NCBI RefSeq assembly: GCF_003369915.1
Contig: NC_046677.1
Coordinates: 15,190,001 to 15,254,000, forward strand
Source of the DNA: Drosophila miranda
Lineage: Eukaryota; Arthropoda; Insecta; Diptera; Drosophilidae
Direction: 5' to 3'
Length of the DNA stretch: 64,000 nt
Shown: one piece after another, positions 49,217-60,163 of the stretch
How positions within the stretch are numbered: the stretch's first letter is position 1
Layout: each line of letters starts with the position of its first letter
Program-made: the position numbers and the translations under genes
Notes under the pieces: model-generated
The model's database searches: none
Told to the model about the DNA's origin: nothing
What the model saw: only the letters and a program-made list of their open reading frames with translations

Positions 49217-50497
49217 TTAATTTCTTTCTTTCAATACAAAATTGTCCACAAAATCTTCAATCATGTCTGTCAGGCGGGTTCTGTACAGCTCATCCGTGTC
49301 GAAGGCCTCCTGGCAGATCTCTATGCGACGATTGCTGAAGAACTCAGTGAATCCATCCTCAGAGCCGGTCAACTTTTGCGTTGAGGATGGTGGCAGCATC
49401 ACCATATGACAAAAGAGACAGCTCTCGATGAGGCCCACACTGCGGAACTCCTCCACAGACTGATAGAAAGAATCCTCGGGTATAAAACGAGCTATATCCA
49501 GGCCCGCTCGCTTGAGAAACTCGCTCATAAATCGGTAATACTCCGCCAAAAGTTCATCGAGATGAGCGGCCCGGAATTGACTAGTTGTTGGTATTGTAAG
49601 GACGGTGAGCACATCCAGTGCTGGTGGTGCATATCGAGCCAGCTGGAAATCCACGATGCGGCATTGCAGTGGGGTCTCGCCATATTTTCCATACTGAAAC
49701 ATTATGTTGTTGGCCCACAGGTCGCCATGAAGCAGGGTATTCTGATATTTATCGGATGTCCTGATGGCTTCGAATATGTACAGCATTCGATCGGTGAAGT
49801 TATCCAAAATGTAGTCCATCTTCGATTGGTATTTGGGCATCGTTTTGATGATTTTCTTAAACACCGAACAGCATTTGTGGAAGTTCACAATCCGCAAATG
49901 ATCTGGCTTCTTGTTGCTGGGATATGCATTCTCGACAACGGCAAGGGGCTGGGATTGGGGCAGCCTCTTACCCGTACGTGCCTCCTGGATGATGGAACCC
50001 GCATGCATGGCGGCCAGGGTCTTCAGGCAGCAGTGGAGCTGCTCATAGTTCATTAGACCATCCCGTCCGGTGCCCATGCGGTAGCCCTGATCCGCAAGGT
50101 TCTCGAAAACCAGCAGATTCTTATCGGCATAGTAGCACCTGGGTGCCACCTGAGCGCAGGCCATCTCCAGTTCGGGCAGGACATTCTTGTACACGGCAAT
50201 CTCCTTTTCGAACACACCGAAATCCTCCAGATACTCCATGCGCGAGGCATTACCCTCGGGGGCAGCCTTCACAAAGAATCTTAGCTTTAATGCCGCCTCT
50301 GCATTGTGCAGCTGTACCGTGACCTGCAGATAGAAATGACTTCCTAGATATCCGGCTGGTGCCTCCGATGTGGGCTTTAACTGATAGCTGACTATATCAA
50401 ATCCCGGATGGGAGCTTCTGTCATCTTGATCTTGATCAAGGTATCGCTGGCACAAGCCGCGAATCTGGTTGGGACTCAACTCCAGTGCCGTCGCCAT
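49217..50497 (-). CDS. EcKL (DUF1679/CHK-like) small-molecule kinase
   Basis: Intronless gene for 426 residues, the normal size for ecdysteroid kinase-like proteins. These cytosolic kinases phosphorylate small hydroxylated molecules such as ecdysteroids or plant toxins. The N-lobe glycine-loop equivalent is GYLGSHFYLQVTV (49-61), with the likely ATP-lysine in RFFVKAAP (73-80). The catalytic loop is HGDLWANN (257-264) and the metal site is DFQ (283-285). The C-terminal YMED-type helix of the family is represented by LTDMIEDFVDNFV. It is divergent from, and opposite to, the neighbouring channel gene. Probable counterpart of D. melanogaster CG9259 by remembered neighbourhood. Unlike the three EcKL genes downstream it has no introns, so it may be an old retrocopy or a separate lineage. 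Confidence 0.9.
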   Translation of the reverse strand: MATALELSPNQIRGLCQRYLDQDQDDRSSHPGFDIVSYQLKPTSEAPAGYLGSHFYLQVTVQLHNAEAALKLRFFVKAAPEGNASRMEYLEDFGVFEKEIAVYKNVLPELEMACAQVAPRCYYADKNLLVFENLADQGYRMGTGRDGLMNYEQLHCCLKTLAAMHAGSIIQEARTGKRLPQSQPLAVVENAYPSNKKPDHLRIVNFHKCCSVFKKIIKTMPKYQSKMDYILDNFTDRMLYIFEAIRTSDKYQNTLLHGDLWANNIMFQYGKYGETPLQCRIVDFQLARYAPPALDVLTVLTIPTTSQFRAAHLDELLAEYYRFMSEFLKRAGLDIARFIPEDSFYQSVEEFRSVGLIESCLFCHMVMLPPSSTQKLTGSEDGFTEFFSNRRIEICQEAFDTDELYRTRLTDMIEDFVDNFVLKERN

Positions 50498-51470
50498 GTC
50501 GATGTCAACTGTTGGGCGATCTGTTCGCGGCTACAACGTTTTATATTGGCTCCACAATTTGCGACTTTCTCTCTACTAGTCTGTTGTAAATTCTCCCAAG
50601 ATAGCGCCACGGCTAAGAGATAAGATTATGGCATCCAAATGCCTTAAAGGAAGCCCATTTGCTTTATTTGCTCTTGGCCTAGACTGAAGCAATTAAGGGT
50701 CACACTTTGGTGGTGTGAAAGTCAGGGAAACGTGCCATGGAAAAGTGCTTTGGGAAAACTTTTATAATTTTACTCACATTTAACACTATTACATATTTTA
50801 ATACAATTTTCAGTAATTTCCATCAATTTCCATTGATATTTTAAAAAAAGTTGTGAGTTGAACTTCTTTGTTAAGTATACACTCAGAGAAAAATGACATA
50901 ATAAAATGAAATACACCTATATATAAATGAAATATTCGGTTTTTAAATAAAAACAGTCAAATTAAATAGAATTCTCTTCGACGTAAATAAATACTTAATA
51001 TATATATAAATAAAATATCGTATAAACAAGTTTTTAGTCGTCCGATATTTTACTCATGTCGGCGATAACGACAGAAGCGAGTGAGCCGGGGGCTGGCGCG
51101 TTAAATAAATAAAACACGGCCTTTATTTAATCTCAATACAAACAAATTTCAAGTAAATAATTAATATATTCTAGTCTACATATATACCTAGGTGTAAAAG
51201 TAATTTTTTTCGACGTGTATACACACACTTTTCTAAGAGATTAAAACATTTAAACACAAAACACTCACGCTTCCCCGTTGGCAACTAATTGTTTAAAGTG
51301 GGGATTGGATTTATGATGTAGGATTTAGACCCGATGGAAGCCCGCTTATCAAGTAAACTGCGAGCTAAGCCATTGTTGATGTGAGGCAAACAAATTTGTG
51401 CCACTCAAAGAGCAGGAAGGTGCGTGTGTCGGGGCTGGGAAAAAAAACACCTGATAGATACCCCATCAAG
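50498..51470. other. Divergent upstream region of the EcKL and pickpocket genes
   Basis: AT-rich promoter region for two divergent genes. No other gene is seen. The frame before the channel's ATG is open but contains no earlier ATG. Confidence 0.5.
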
Positions 51471-53416
51471 ATGGATAAATCGAATGAACAGGAGTCATTA
51501 GCAAGGGACACCGTGCTCCGTTCCGGTTCACTCACAATCAGTTTCGGTTTAGAGTTCATAGAAAAACGTGCCGCCATGAGGTTCAGTCGAAGTATAGAGG
51601 AATATCTGTCGAACTCTACCCTACATGGCGCCAGATTCATAGTGGACAAGGATGCCAGTTGGCTGGAGCGAATCTTTTGGGTCATTTGCCTGGTGGTCTC
51701 CTGGTACGCCTCCTGGTTGCTTATCAAAGCTTCGCTAAGTGAGTCGCCTACAGATCACGACACAGATAAGATGGCTCGGACTTACGGTGCATTTTGTGAT
51801 ACCTTTCAGGTGCCTTTGAGAATAATGCCATTAGCTTTGTGGTGGAAAGCTCGTATCGCGATTGGAATACAAATTTTCCAGCCATCATAGTGTGTGAATC
51901 GAAGAATATGGATCGCATACAGGAGGTGGCTGAACAGTAAGTAGAAACCGTATCAGGGAATTGTCCTTAAAGTCCCCAACTTCTCAGACTCTGGGGCGCT
52001 GATCATGACTTTACCTTGGAGGAGGTACTCAGTGAGATTGCCTTCTTCCGGGGCGAATCCTATCACACGGTCCACGAGTGCAGTGGCGAGGAGTCCACGG
52101 CCTCCTGTTTCTACTCGAACTTTTCGTACTATGCCCAGCTGGTGAGGAGCAGCTGTGTGGACTCCATCAGTAATTGTGAGTGGAACAACAAGCCCTTCGA
52201 ATGCTGCAAGTACTTCCATCGCATGGAAACAGAGCTGGGCATATGCTATGCCATCAATTCTCTGCAGGCTGGGTGAGTGTGAGTCCTTCCAATGAATATG
52301 CTTTCTTCTCACAGAAGATGTATTATTGCAGAAAGAACAAAGGCCCCAAGCTGAATATGTATTCGAATCGTTATACTGGACCTGGAACACTCACAATGGA
52401 ATTGCATACGGAGGCTACAGTGAGTTCTATAATCTTAATGAACAAAGAACAGTTCATAGAACTTGCCTCATAAAGATTATTTCCTTATTACAAAAGAGTT
52501 CATTATGTACCTAAAAGTCGGCTCATTTTCTCTTCAACAAAAGCAGGAATTTTAGGCATTAGAAATTTAATCCAAATGTCTGTGCCGTCTCTTTGAACAG
52601 GTCTTCATATTGGGCAACGAAGAAGTTCCCACTTTGGTCACGCCCAAAACGGATTTTCTAGTCGTGGGTCCCTATATATCCTTCACGTAGGTCTTCCTTA
52701 TGATCCCAAGATAACTCTTTATACAAAATTTAAACTCCTTAGACGCTATATCTCTAAGCGTGACATTGAAAACGATGAGGAGATCCGTCAGACGAGCGTC
52801 TATCAGCGTAATTGCCGTTTTGCCGATGAGAATATTCTAGGTGTCCACAATTATTATAGCTATAGTGCCTGCACGGTTCAGTGCCGCAAGGATCGCCAGA
52901 TGGAGCTGTGCAACTGCTCCAGTCATCTGTCCCCCAACTCGCCCGACTGGCAGCTCTGCAATATGGATGGTCTCGAGTGCCTCAACAGGAACTATGAGGA
53001 TCTTTCGGTGATCATTGCCAAATGGTCGAAGCGTCGTGGTCGCAAGGGTCTGGTCTGCGATTGTCTGCCCTCCTGCACGGAGGTGGATATAACTACAGTG
53101 TCTGACAGCAAGGACAACATGGTCGGGGAGCAGGATTCCGTCTCCCGCATTGAGGTGGGTCTCATAGAGCTGCCCACGGAGCGGTACAAGAGGAATTTAG
53201 TGCGTGGCAAATTGGATTTGGTCGGTGAGTGGGATCACCAGAGAACTTCGTAGGTTTTCTGTTTAATCTGGTTTAATTCCAGTGTCCATTGGTGGTACAA
53301 CAGGACTATTTGTGGGGGCCAGTCTGCTTAGCTTCGTGGAGATCTTTTACTACATCACTATTCGTCCTTATACGACTTATATGGATGCTCGTTTGAAACG
53401 TATGGTTTTTGATTAA
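51471..53416 (+). CDS. Pickpocket-type DEG/ENaC sodium channel subunit
   Basis: Amiloride-sensitive-type cation channel subunit of the plasma membrane; fly members act in chemo-, mechano- or fluid sensing. Seven exons with matching phases: 51471-51738, 51810-51936, 51988-52272, 52332-52419, 52601-52686, 52743-53224, 53283-53416 (489 residues). The first membrane segment is about 66-86 (WLERIFWVICLVVSW), followed by the family motif FPAIIVCES. The large extracellular domain has many cysteines, including CTVQCRK, CNCSSHL and CDCLPSC. The second membrane segment carries GGTTGLFVGASLLSFVEIFYY, with GAS at the selectivity-filter position (family GxS) and a short tail. The length is typical for the family. 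Which ppk gene it is cannot be decided; ppk13 is possible from memory of map position. Confidence 0.92.
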
Positions 53417-54017
53417 GAATGCTAGTTGATGTTCCACAAGTTCAATCATCATCTTCTCGTTTTGAATTATAAAATATAATTAAAGTTATTAATAAATCTA
53501 TAGATCCCAAAATTAGCGGCAAATGATTTCTAGACTTTTATTTTGGGCTTCCTGTTGATAAGGATATTTGGAAACTAATTAGAAATGTGGATTGATGGGT
53601 CTAGAGGAACATAGATAAATTAATAGATGTGTAGATGCATATGGAATCTAAATCCATTTTTGTGTGCCTCTTCTTTAAATTCATTTAAACAAAATTATTT
53701 GCTTTCTTTCCGGATATTCCGTAATTTCTCCTAGTGCTCCGTAGTGCAACAGCAAACACACCCACTTACCTATATCTTATCGTATAGATCTCTAAATCAT
53801 TTGCAGTGCTTATGCACCGCCAACATCTGTGCATGCAAATTTCTTGCTAAAAGAAAATAAAAACTGAGTAGAATTCTATTTTCGCTTAGTTGCTTACGAC
53901 CGTCAGATGCTGCCACATTCTGCCGAGTGAAATTTTTTCGGAAAAGCGTGCTCGAGAGAGAGAGAGAAAGAGAGGAACATCGAACGTATACGTAACAAGA
54001 TATTACGTATACGCAAT
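53417..54017. other. Region between the channel gene and the first tandem EcKL
   Basis: The channel 3' UTR (AATAAA-like at about 53490) is followed by the EcKL promoter area. The latter has a (GA)n tract, 53954-53974, as bound by GAGA factor, and an 11-bp-arm inverted repeat at 53985-54013 just before the start codon. Confidence 0.5.
53985..54013. promoter_or_regulatory. Inverted repeat CGTATACGTAA next to the EcKL start
   Basis: CGTATACGTAA (53985-53995) and TTACGTATACG (54003-54013) are perfect inverted arms around a 7-base spacer, ending 4 bases before the ATG at 54018. The arms contain TTACGTA, half of a PAR/bZIP-type palindrome. It could be a protein-binding pair or an RNA hairpin over the start codon. 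Confidence 0.5.
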
Positions 54018-55819
54018 ATGCTGCTCAGCCGCCTCGAATGTGTGAAAATATTGGAAAATCTAACAAATTGCGAGAGCAAGCTGTTGGACTATCAGGTGGT
54101 TCGAGATGACACTGCAGTTGGGTATCTGGGGGATTACTATGCACTGACTATAAGCTACTGCAACGTGAGTATCTGTATCTGTATCTCAACGAGACATTGT
54201 TGCCTTGGCAATCAGTGCAGAATGATATCAACTTTGTGTCCATATGTTTGTTTGTATAATTTAGCTTGCAAGTTTGTATCCATATATCAAAATGATAGTA
54301 TAAAATTTGTCAGTATTTGTGGTGAGAAAAAGTAAAAAATAGTAGATTATGGAAAACTTGACATTTTCTTTTAATAACTTCCAAAAAGGTTTCAAAAGAG
54401 TTACTTAGAAATAAATGAGTAGATAAATAGATAGATCAATCTCTCAATATATACATTTTCATATCTATATCTTACTAGATATAGGAAATATAAGCTAAAA
54501 TACCCATTAAACTCTGATAATTAACCTTCATGTAGAATAAAAAGTGTAACGTAAATGTAAATTACATGACATGACTACTACATACAAGTTTTTACTTTAA
54601 ATTTACATTTCATTGCATACTCTTGTGCATATGTTTTTGGTACTCAGTGGAATATCCACAGATATATATCTGATAGATAGATATGTGTAGATAGTTCTGT
54701 ATATATATTATAGCTAAACGGATTTTTATTTCAGGCTGAACAAGAGGAAATCATCCAAAAAGCGCAGCTTTTCATCAAAACCCTGCCCCTAAAAAGCGCC
54801 GAAGTGGCCAAGGAGGCTATATTTCGTAAAGAGACATGGTTCTACGAGACAATGCTAAGCAAAATGCAGCAATACTGTGAGTAAAATCAAAAACTAAACT
54901 AAAAAACCAATGGAATATAGCTAGAGTTCTCTTTAGCCAAGCTCAAATGGAGTCCCTTTTGTTACTTCACTCGGCCCGATCTACTAGTCCTCGAGGACAT
55001 AAAACTAAAGGGATATCGGGCAGTGGAAGCCACTCAACTGACTGAGAATCACCTGCATCAGCTGATGCGTTCCGTGGCAGCCTTTCATGCCGCCAGTCTG
55101 ATTTACGAGCATCAGACCAAAGTGAATATTGGGGAAGCCTATGGCGATCAATTGCTGGAGGTAACAGTTGCTTCGGAGATAGCCTGGTTTACTACTGGCC
55201 TCTCTGCGGTGCTGGCTGCCGTACGAAGTCTTCCCCAGTATCAGGGAGACAGGGAACTCAATTTCATTGACAACCAGCTGCTGGCGATCATGGAAGGCAT
55301 CTATGAGCAGGCGAAGCCTTCAATCAAGTACAGGAATGTGCTTTGTCATCGCGATCTTTGGGTGGGAAATACCTTCTATCCACGCGAAGAAATCGGGGCC
55401 GCTCTCCTTGTAGACTTTCAGACCTGTCGGTACACTCCGCCTGCACAGGATCTAGGCTTTAGTTTGTATATGAATCTCACATCAGCGTGTCGAAGGCAAA
55501 TGGAAAAGACCTGCATTGATGTGTACTACAATAATTTGGTGGAGAATCTCTCAGAGTTTGGCCTCCAGGCAGAGCTCCTGTTGTCCAAATCAGAGCTCCT
55601 GGAATCCTTTGAGGAGTTTCGTTTATTTGGGATTGTCTATCGCGCTGTGGCGGCTACCATCATTAAGGTGCCAGCCGCCTTTGTGACCAATGACTTCAAG
55701 TATGTGGATCGCAGTGGAGTGATTTTGGGTATATGGAAACCAACCAAGAGTTCAGGTCCTATATGGAGGAGTGCTGTGTGGACGTCATGAACTTGGCCTT
55801 GGACAGGGCAAACATGTGA
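54018..55819 (+). CDS. EcKL kinase-like gene with C-terminal frameshift
   Basis: First of three tandem EcKL genes. Exons: 54018-54164, 54735-54876, 54937 onward. It has the family's GYLGDYYALTI N-lobe motif, a VLCHRDLWVGN catalytic loop and VDFQTCRYTPP metal site. The core is therefore intact. At 55727-55729 (GGG) the frame slips: the observed frame runs through unrelated residues to a stop at 55788-55790. The expected family tail (YMETNQEFRSYMEECC, then a stop at 55817-55819) is present one base out of register. A one-base deletion explains this. The result is either a protein with an altered last 20 residues, a young pseudogene, or an assembly error in a G run. Confidence 0.8.
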
Positions 55820-56224
55820 GAGAGAGTCTGATAAGGATGAGTTCTATGCGCTGTGCCGGCAGACGATAAGAAAATGATTGTAAATATCAACCAAGTGGAA
55901 AATATACTATGATCGAAATGGGTATACTCTAACAGAAGGGAAATTAAACATATCTGAATGAATTTTATATAGAGCTACTCGTTATACGATTAGAATTTTA
56001 AGATTCTAGCGATGAGAGTATCTAATGCACAGAGACCAGGGACTAGAATGTGGAATACCCCTAGTCATCTACGACTCTTGATTGCAAACGATCTTTACCC
56101 CTGTTTTATAGAGTATTTAAGTCAATATAAACTCTGCAACACAATCGAAATCAAATCAGTTTGAGACCAAATCCCGAAGCGAACATTACCTATCGCTGGG
56201 AAATCTATATCATCATCTAACAAT

Positions 56225-57627
56225 ATGAGTACAGACGATTACAAACCGGTGCTCACGCGACAAAATCGCTTGGAACTGTTTACGTTGGAAGAGTGTCAAG
56301 AGATTTTGGTGAATTTATTGGCCGATAAGCAGCAGCATGGGGTCCTAAAACACTTTGAAATAGTGCCAGCCTCAGAGCACGTTGGTTTTCTCGGAGAATA
56401 CTACCATTTGGAACTCAAATACCAGCTGCAAGATGTGAAAGAAGAGCAGACCACACGACTGTTCGTCAAGTCGGTGATCTTTCAAAATGCCAACATGGAA
56501 TACTATATGGAGAAAATGGGTCTGATCAAGAAGGAGAGCAAGCTCTATGAGCTGCTGCTCAATGAGCTCAAGAAGTTCTGTAAGTCTTAACAGTCCAAGA
56601 AAATGTGAAAGAGTAATATCTATAGCTACAGGTTTACAGCTCCTCATGTGTGGTGCACCAAATGCTATTTCACACGCAATGATCTCTTCGTGATGCAGAA
56701 TGTCGAGGATATGGGTTATGTGGCCCTTCCGTCGGGCACTCGCTTTCTCAGTGAGGATCAGTTGGGTCCCATTCTGAAGACTTTGGCCACCCTTCATGCG
56801 AGTAGCGTGGCCTATGAGCGACAGCAAGGACAAACTATCGGCGTTCAGCTGAGGGAGTGGCTCAAAGAAGTATCCGTTGATCCGGATGTAGAATGGTATA
56901 CCGCTGGTCTAAGGGTGAGCTTATGGATACAGAGATATTTCACTACCCAAATAAACGTATACTAATTTTCAAGGCCGTTCTGGCGGTGGCTGCCACTCAT
57001 CCCGATGTCCGCAACGATGTCCGGGCCCAGCAGTATATAGCAAAGGAACTGCCCCGTCGCTTGGACAGTGTCTATTATATGGTCAATCCCTCGCCAGTTC
57101 ACAGGAATGTCTTCGTTCATCGGGATGCGTGGGGTGCCAATGTTTTCTATCACAAGGAGCGGCCGCTGGAAGAGCGCTCTGTCCTGGTGGACTTTCAGTT
57201 GTGTCGATATTCCCCGCCAGCCATGGACTTCCATTTGGTTAGCTATCTCAATCTAGAGCCAGCCAATCGTAAGGAAATGATTGGTCGCTTGGTAAATCTC
57301 TACTACGAAACATTGGCGGAAGAGCTCAAGACAATGGGCATCGATCCCAGTCAAGAGCAGCTGAGTCGCGAGGAGTTTGAACAATCTCTCAAGGATTTTG
57401 CCCTGTTTGGGGTCACGTACAACTGTATAGCAGCCACAATACTCCGCTTGCCCGACAACTACCTGAAGAGCCTTAAGGATCAACGACCAGCGGACTTTCA
57501 TCGCTTCTGTAATATCGATCGTACACCCGATGTTCTCAGTCTGATGAACGATCATCAAGACTTTGCCGATTATATGTATGACTGTGTGGGGGATTTGTTG
57601 GCACTGACATATCATAAACGAAACTGA
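56225..57627 (+). CDS. EcKL kinase-like protein, intact
   Basis: Second tandem EcKL gene, 427 residues from three exons: 56225-56579, 56640-56914, 56974-57627. The acceptor at 56639 (TTTACAG) is chosen because only it restores the frame. Motifs in order: GFLGEYYHLEL, LFVKSV (ATP lysine), FRS-less loop, FVHRDAWGAN (catalytic), VDFQLCRYSPP (metal), and the C-terminal DFADYMYDCVGDLL helix. Asp-Ala replaces the more usual Asp-Leu after HRD, a small change. It shares intron positions with the genes on both sides, so the three arose by tandem duplication. Substrate unknown; ecdysteroid or xenobiotic phosphorylation is inferred from the family. Confidence 0.88.
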
Positions 57628-58150
57628 TTAAAATGGAATTGTCTCACTATCTTTGCTGTTCACCTGGTAACACTAGGGTTCGTATCAGTACGGGGTACCG
57701 CTGGCTCTCTCACTCACATTCTTTCTCTTTGAGAGATTATCTTATCGCTGAAAATCGTACTTCACGGTTCTCATATTTGTGGTATATTCATTTGTTGTTG
57801 GATTTAATATGGGATTGAATCTGATACTGGCATAGAAACATATAAAGACAGAGTCTCCGTATAAAGCTTAAAGAGATGTAAATGATGGTTTCCATAAATT
57901 ATTCTACCTCTGTTTAATGAATCCTTTTGCAGTATCCAAGGGTATTATCTCAAAATATGTGTGTGATAAGAAATATTATCTCTAAGACTCCAAAAAAAAG
58001 ATAGCAGTTCCAAATTCATTGCTTTGTGTGTTAGACATACCCCCACACGTTCTTAAACAGTCACATGAAGATAGTTTTTAAGCATTTTCCAGCCGAAAAC
58101 CATTCATTCTATCTTTGAAAGCCAAAGAGACAATAGTTTAGACATTCCCA
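57628..58150. other. Spacer between tandem EcKL genes
   Basis: AT-rich spacer holding the previous gene's 3' UTR and the next promoter. No gene recognised. Confidence 0.5.
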
Positions 58151-59516
58151 ATGGATCTACTCAGCCCCGAAGAATGTCTGCTCATAGCTCAGAGGACACT
58201 GAAAGAAAAGGATAAATCAAACCTTATACTCTTGGACTCCCAGCTAGAGGCTGGCTCCAACGAGCTCATGGGTTACATGGGGAGTACTACAAATTGAGAT
58301 TGACGGTGGAAGACACTGCAGATAAGGAGAAACAAATTCTGGATTATTTTATCAAAAGTTTGCCGCGTAAAAACGAACCGCAACGTGCAGAGTGCGAGCG
58401 CAAGGGGGTGTTCCGCAAGGAATCAGCCATTTACACAGAAATACTACCAAATGTACAAAAATATGGTGAGAATGTTTAGTGTGGAAATGTGTGAAGCCAA
58501 ATAAGATAACTGGGATTATTCATATCCTAGCCACAAAGAAGCTCTTTCCAAAATGCTTCTACAGTCGTAATGATATCATAGTCCTGGAAGATCTCACCCA
58601 GGAATATCGACATCTCAAGGCTTCGGAGAGCTATACCCTGGAGCACTACAAACTGGTACTCGAGCATTTGGCGGAGGTACATGCCGCCAGCATAGCCTGG
58701 GAGGAAAAGGACCAAGTCAACATTTGCGAGCGCTTCAAGGATGTGCTGATTGAGCTGCACTTGAGCATGGATAACTCTTGGTTCACGACTGGACTGAAAG
58801 TAAGCATCCTTCATACCGTTTAAAGGTAGTTCATATTTTAGAGCATCCCACAGGCAATTGTCTTCCTGGCCGCCAGACATCCCCAATATCAAACAGAGGA
58901 ATATCAGAGTTTCATCAACAATAAACTGTACAATCTACTGACCAAATCAGAGGAACTGGTGACCCCCTCGCTGACCATTAGGAATGTCCTGTGCCATCGC
59001 GATACCTGGGATCGGAATATCTTCTTTGGATTTGAGAGTGAATCATCCGCTCTGCCCAGTGCCTGTTGTATTGTGGACTTTCAGCTAGCAAAATACTGTT
59101 CTCCCACTCTCGATGTCCTCTTCCTGCTGTACATTGTGGCATCGGCAAGTGTGCGGCGGGAGATCTATGAAGAGTGCCTGGACCACTATCACCTTGCTCT
59201 GCAATCTCACTTAACTCGTCTGGGACTGGATGGCGAACTCATTTCGCGGGAAAACTTTTTGGGGGAATGCCAACGCACTCGTCTGGCTGCTCTGATCATT
59301 TGGGCCCTCACCGAACCCCAAACCAAGATGTCGTCCAGCGTTTCGAATCGACTACGCTCGGAGGAGCCCGAGAAGTTTGACTATTATCTCAACACCGATC
59401 GCAGTGAGATGCTGCTGCGGGTGATGAAGCTTCAGCCCGGCTACGAGCAGACTATAATGTCACCCGTCAAGGAGCTTGTGGATTATCTCATCGAAAACGA
59501 ACACTTGTATGCCTAG
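58151..59516 (+). CDS. EcKL kinase-like gene with N-terminal frameshift
   Basis: Third tandem EcKL gene. Exons 58151-58465, 58531-58799 and 58854-59516 share the intron positions of its neighbour. The ATG at 58151 begins a typical N-terminus (MDLLSPEECLLIAQ), but at 58280-58282 (GGGG) the frame slips. The observed frame stops at 58295-58297, while the family motif GYMGEYYKLRLTV continues one base out of register. From there the gene is complete: NVLCHRDTWDRN catalytic loop (Thr-Trp instead of Leu-Trp), IVDFQLAKYCSPT metal site, C-terminal LVDYLIENEHLYA. A one-base deletion in the G run explains the break: pseudogene, polymorphism or assembly error. Confidence 0.8.
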
Positions 59517-60055
59517 AAAAGTCGGTCTTATCGTACTGTGATCTTGAGATAAAGAAGTGTATTTCGATTTGAGATGTATCATACCTGTAGTGCTTCCAAC
59601 TTAAGATAGAAATACGATAAATGTTGGAAAAAAGTTCATTTTGGTATTTATATTTTAGCATCCACGGATCTTGTCAGTATCGACGTGCTGAAGAAAATTG
59701 TAAGGGGTCGATCAGGGAACAAGGCCGCAATTTAACTGATTTGTGCCACACTTAGGTGCTCTGATCATCCTCTCTTTAAAATCCTCCAGAGTAATCCCTG
59801 TTCTTGGTGAATTGTTGGTTTATCTAAAGAAGAACAAAGATATCCTCCAGACATGAAGGTAGTTGAAAATTGCATTTTATTTGTAAAGAGAGTTGCCTAA
59901 CTAAGACATATACTGTAAGTAGATTTTGACATTGAATCGATCTAGCTAGAAAAGTCAGGCATTATGGCTCGCAGCTTGAAGATCATCTCGGAGATCCTCA
60001 AAGCATTTTATATTAGTATATATATTCCATCGAAATATCGAAGGCGGCTGGGAGG
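59517..60055. other. Convergent spacer of EcKL and SLC7 genes
   Basis: Holds both 3' UTRs. A minus-strand AATAAA at about 59876-59881 is the likely poly(A) signal of the SLC7 gene. No gene recognised. Confidence 0.5.
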
Positions 60056-60163
60056 CTAATCAGTCCAACAATCCTCGCCAGCATCGCCATCCTCCTCGTC
60101 GAAGTCGCGGACATTGAAATCCTCGTGGAACAAGTCCTCGCCCTCCGACGACTCCGACTGTCA
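60056..60163 (-). other. Candidate stop-codon readthrough extension
   Basis: After the TGA (60163-60161), followed by C, the same frame continues 34 codons to TAG. The codons end mostly in G or C and give an acidic tail (SESSEGEDLF, then RDFDEEDGDAGED). TGA-C is the leaky context enriched among known Drosophila readthrough genes. Alternatives are a real nonsense mutation or a sequencing error. Confidence 0.6.

Noticed and set aside
49406-50056. 216-codon plus-strand frame opposite the intronless EcKL gene
   Set aside because: Shadow of the real gene on the minus strand.
54018-54335. 105-codon frame as a separate small protein
   Set aside because: Only the first 49 codons are coding; a clear GTGAGT donor at 54165 joins them to the next EcKL exon.
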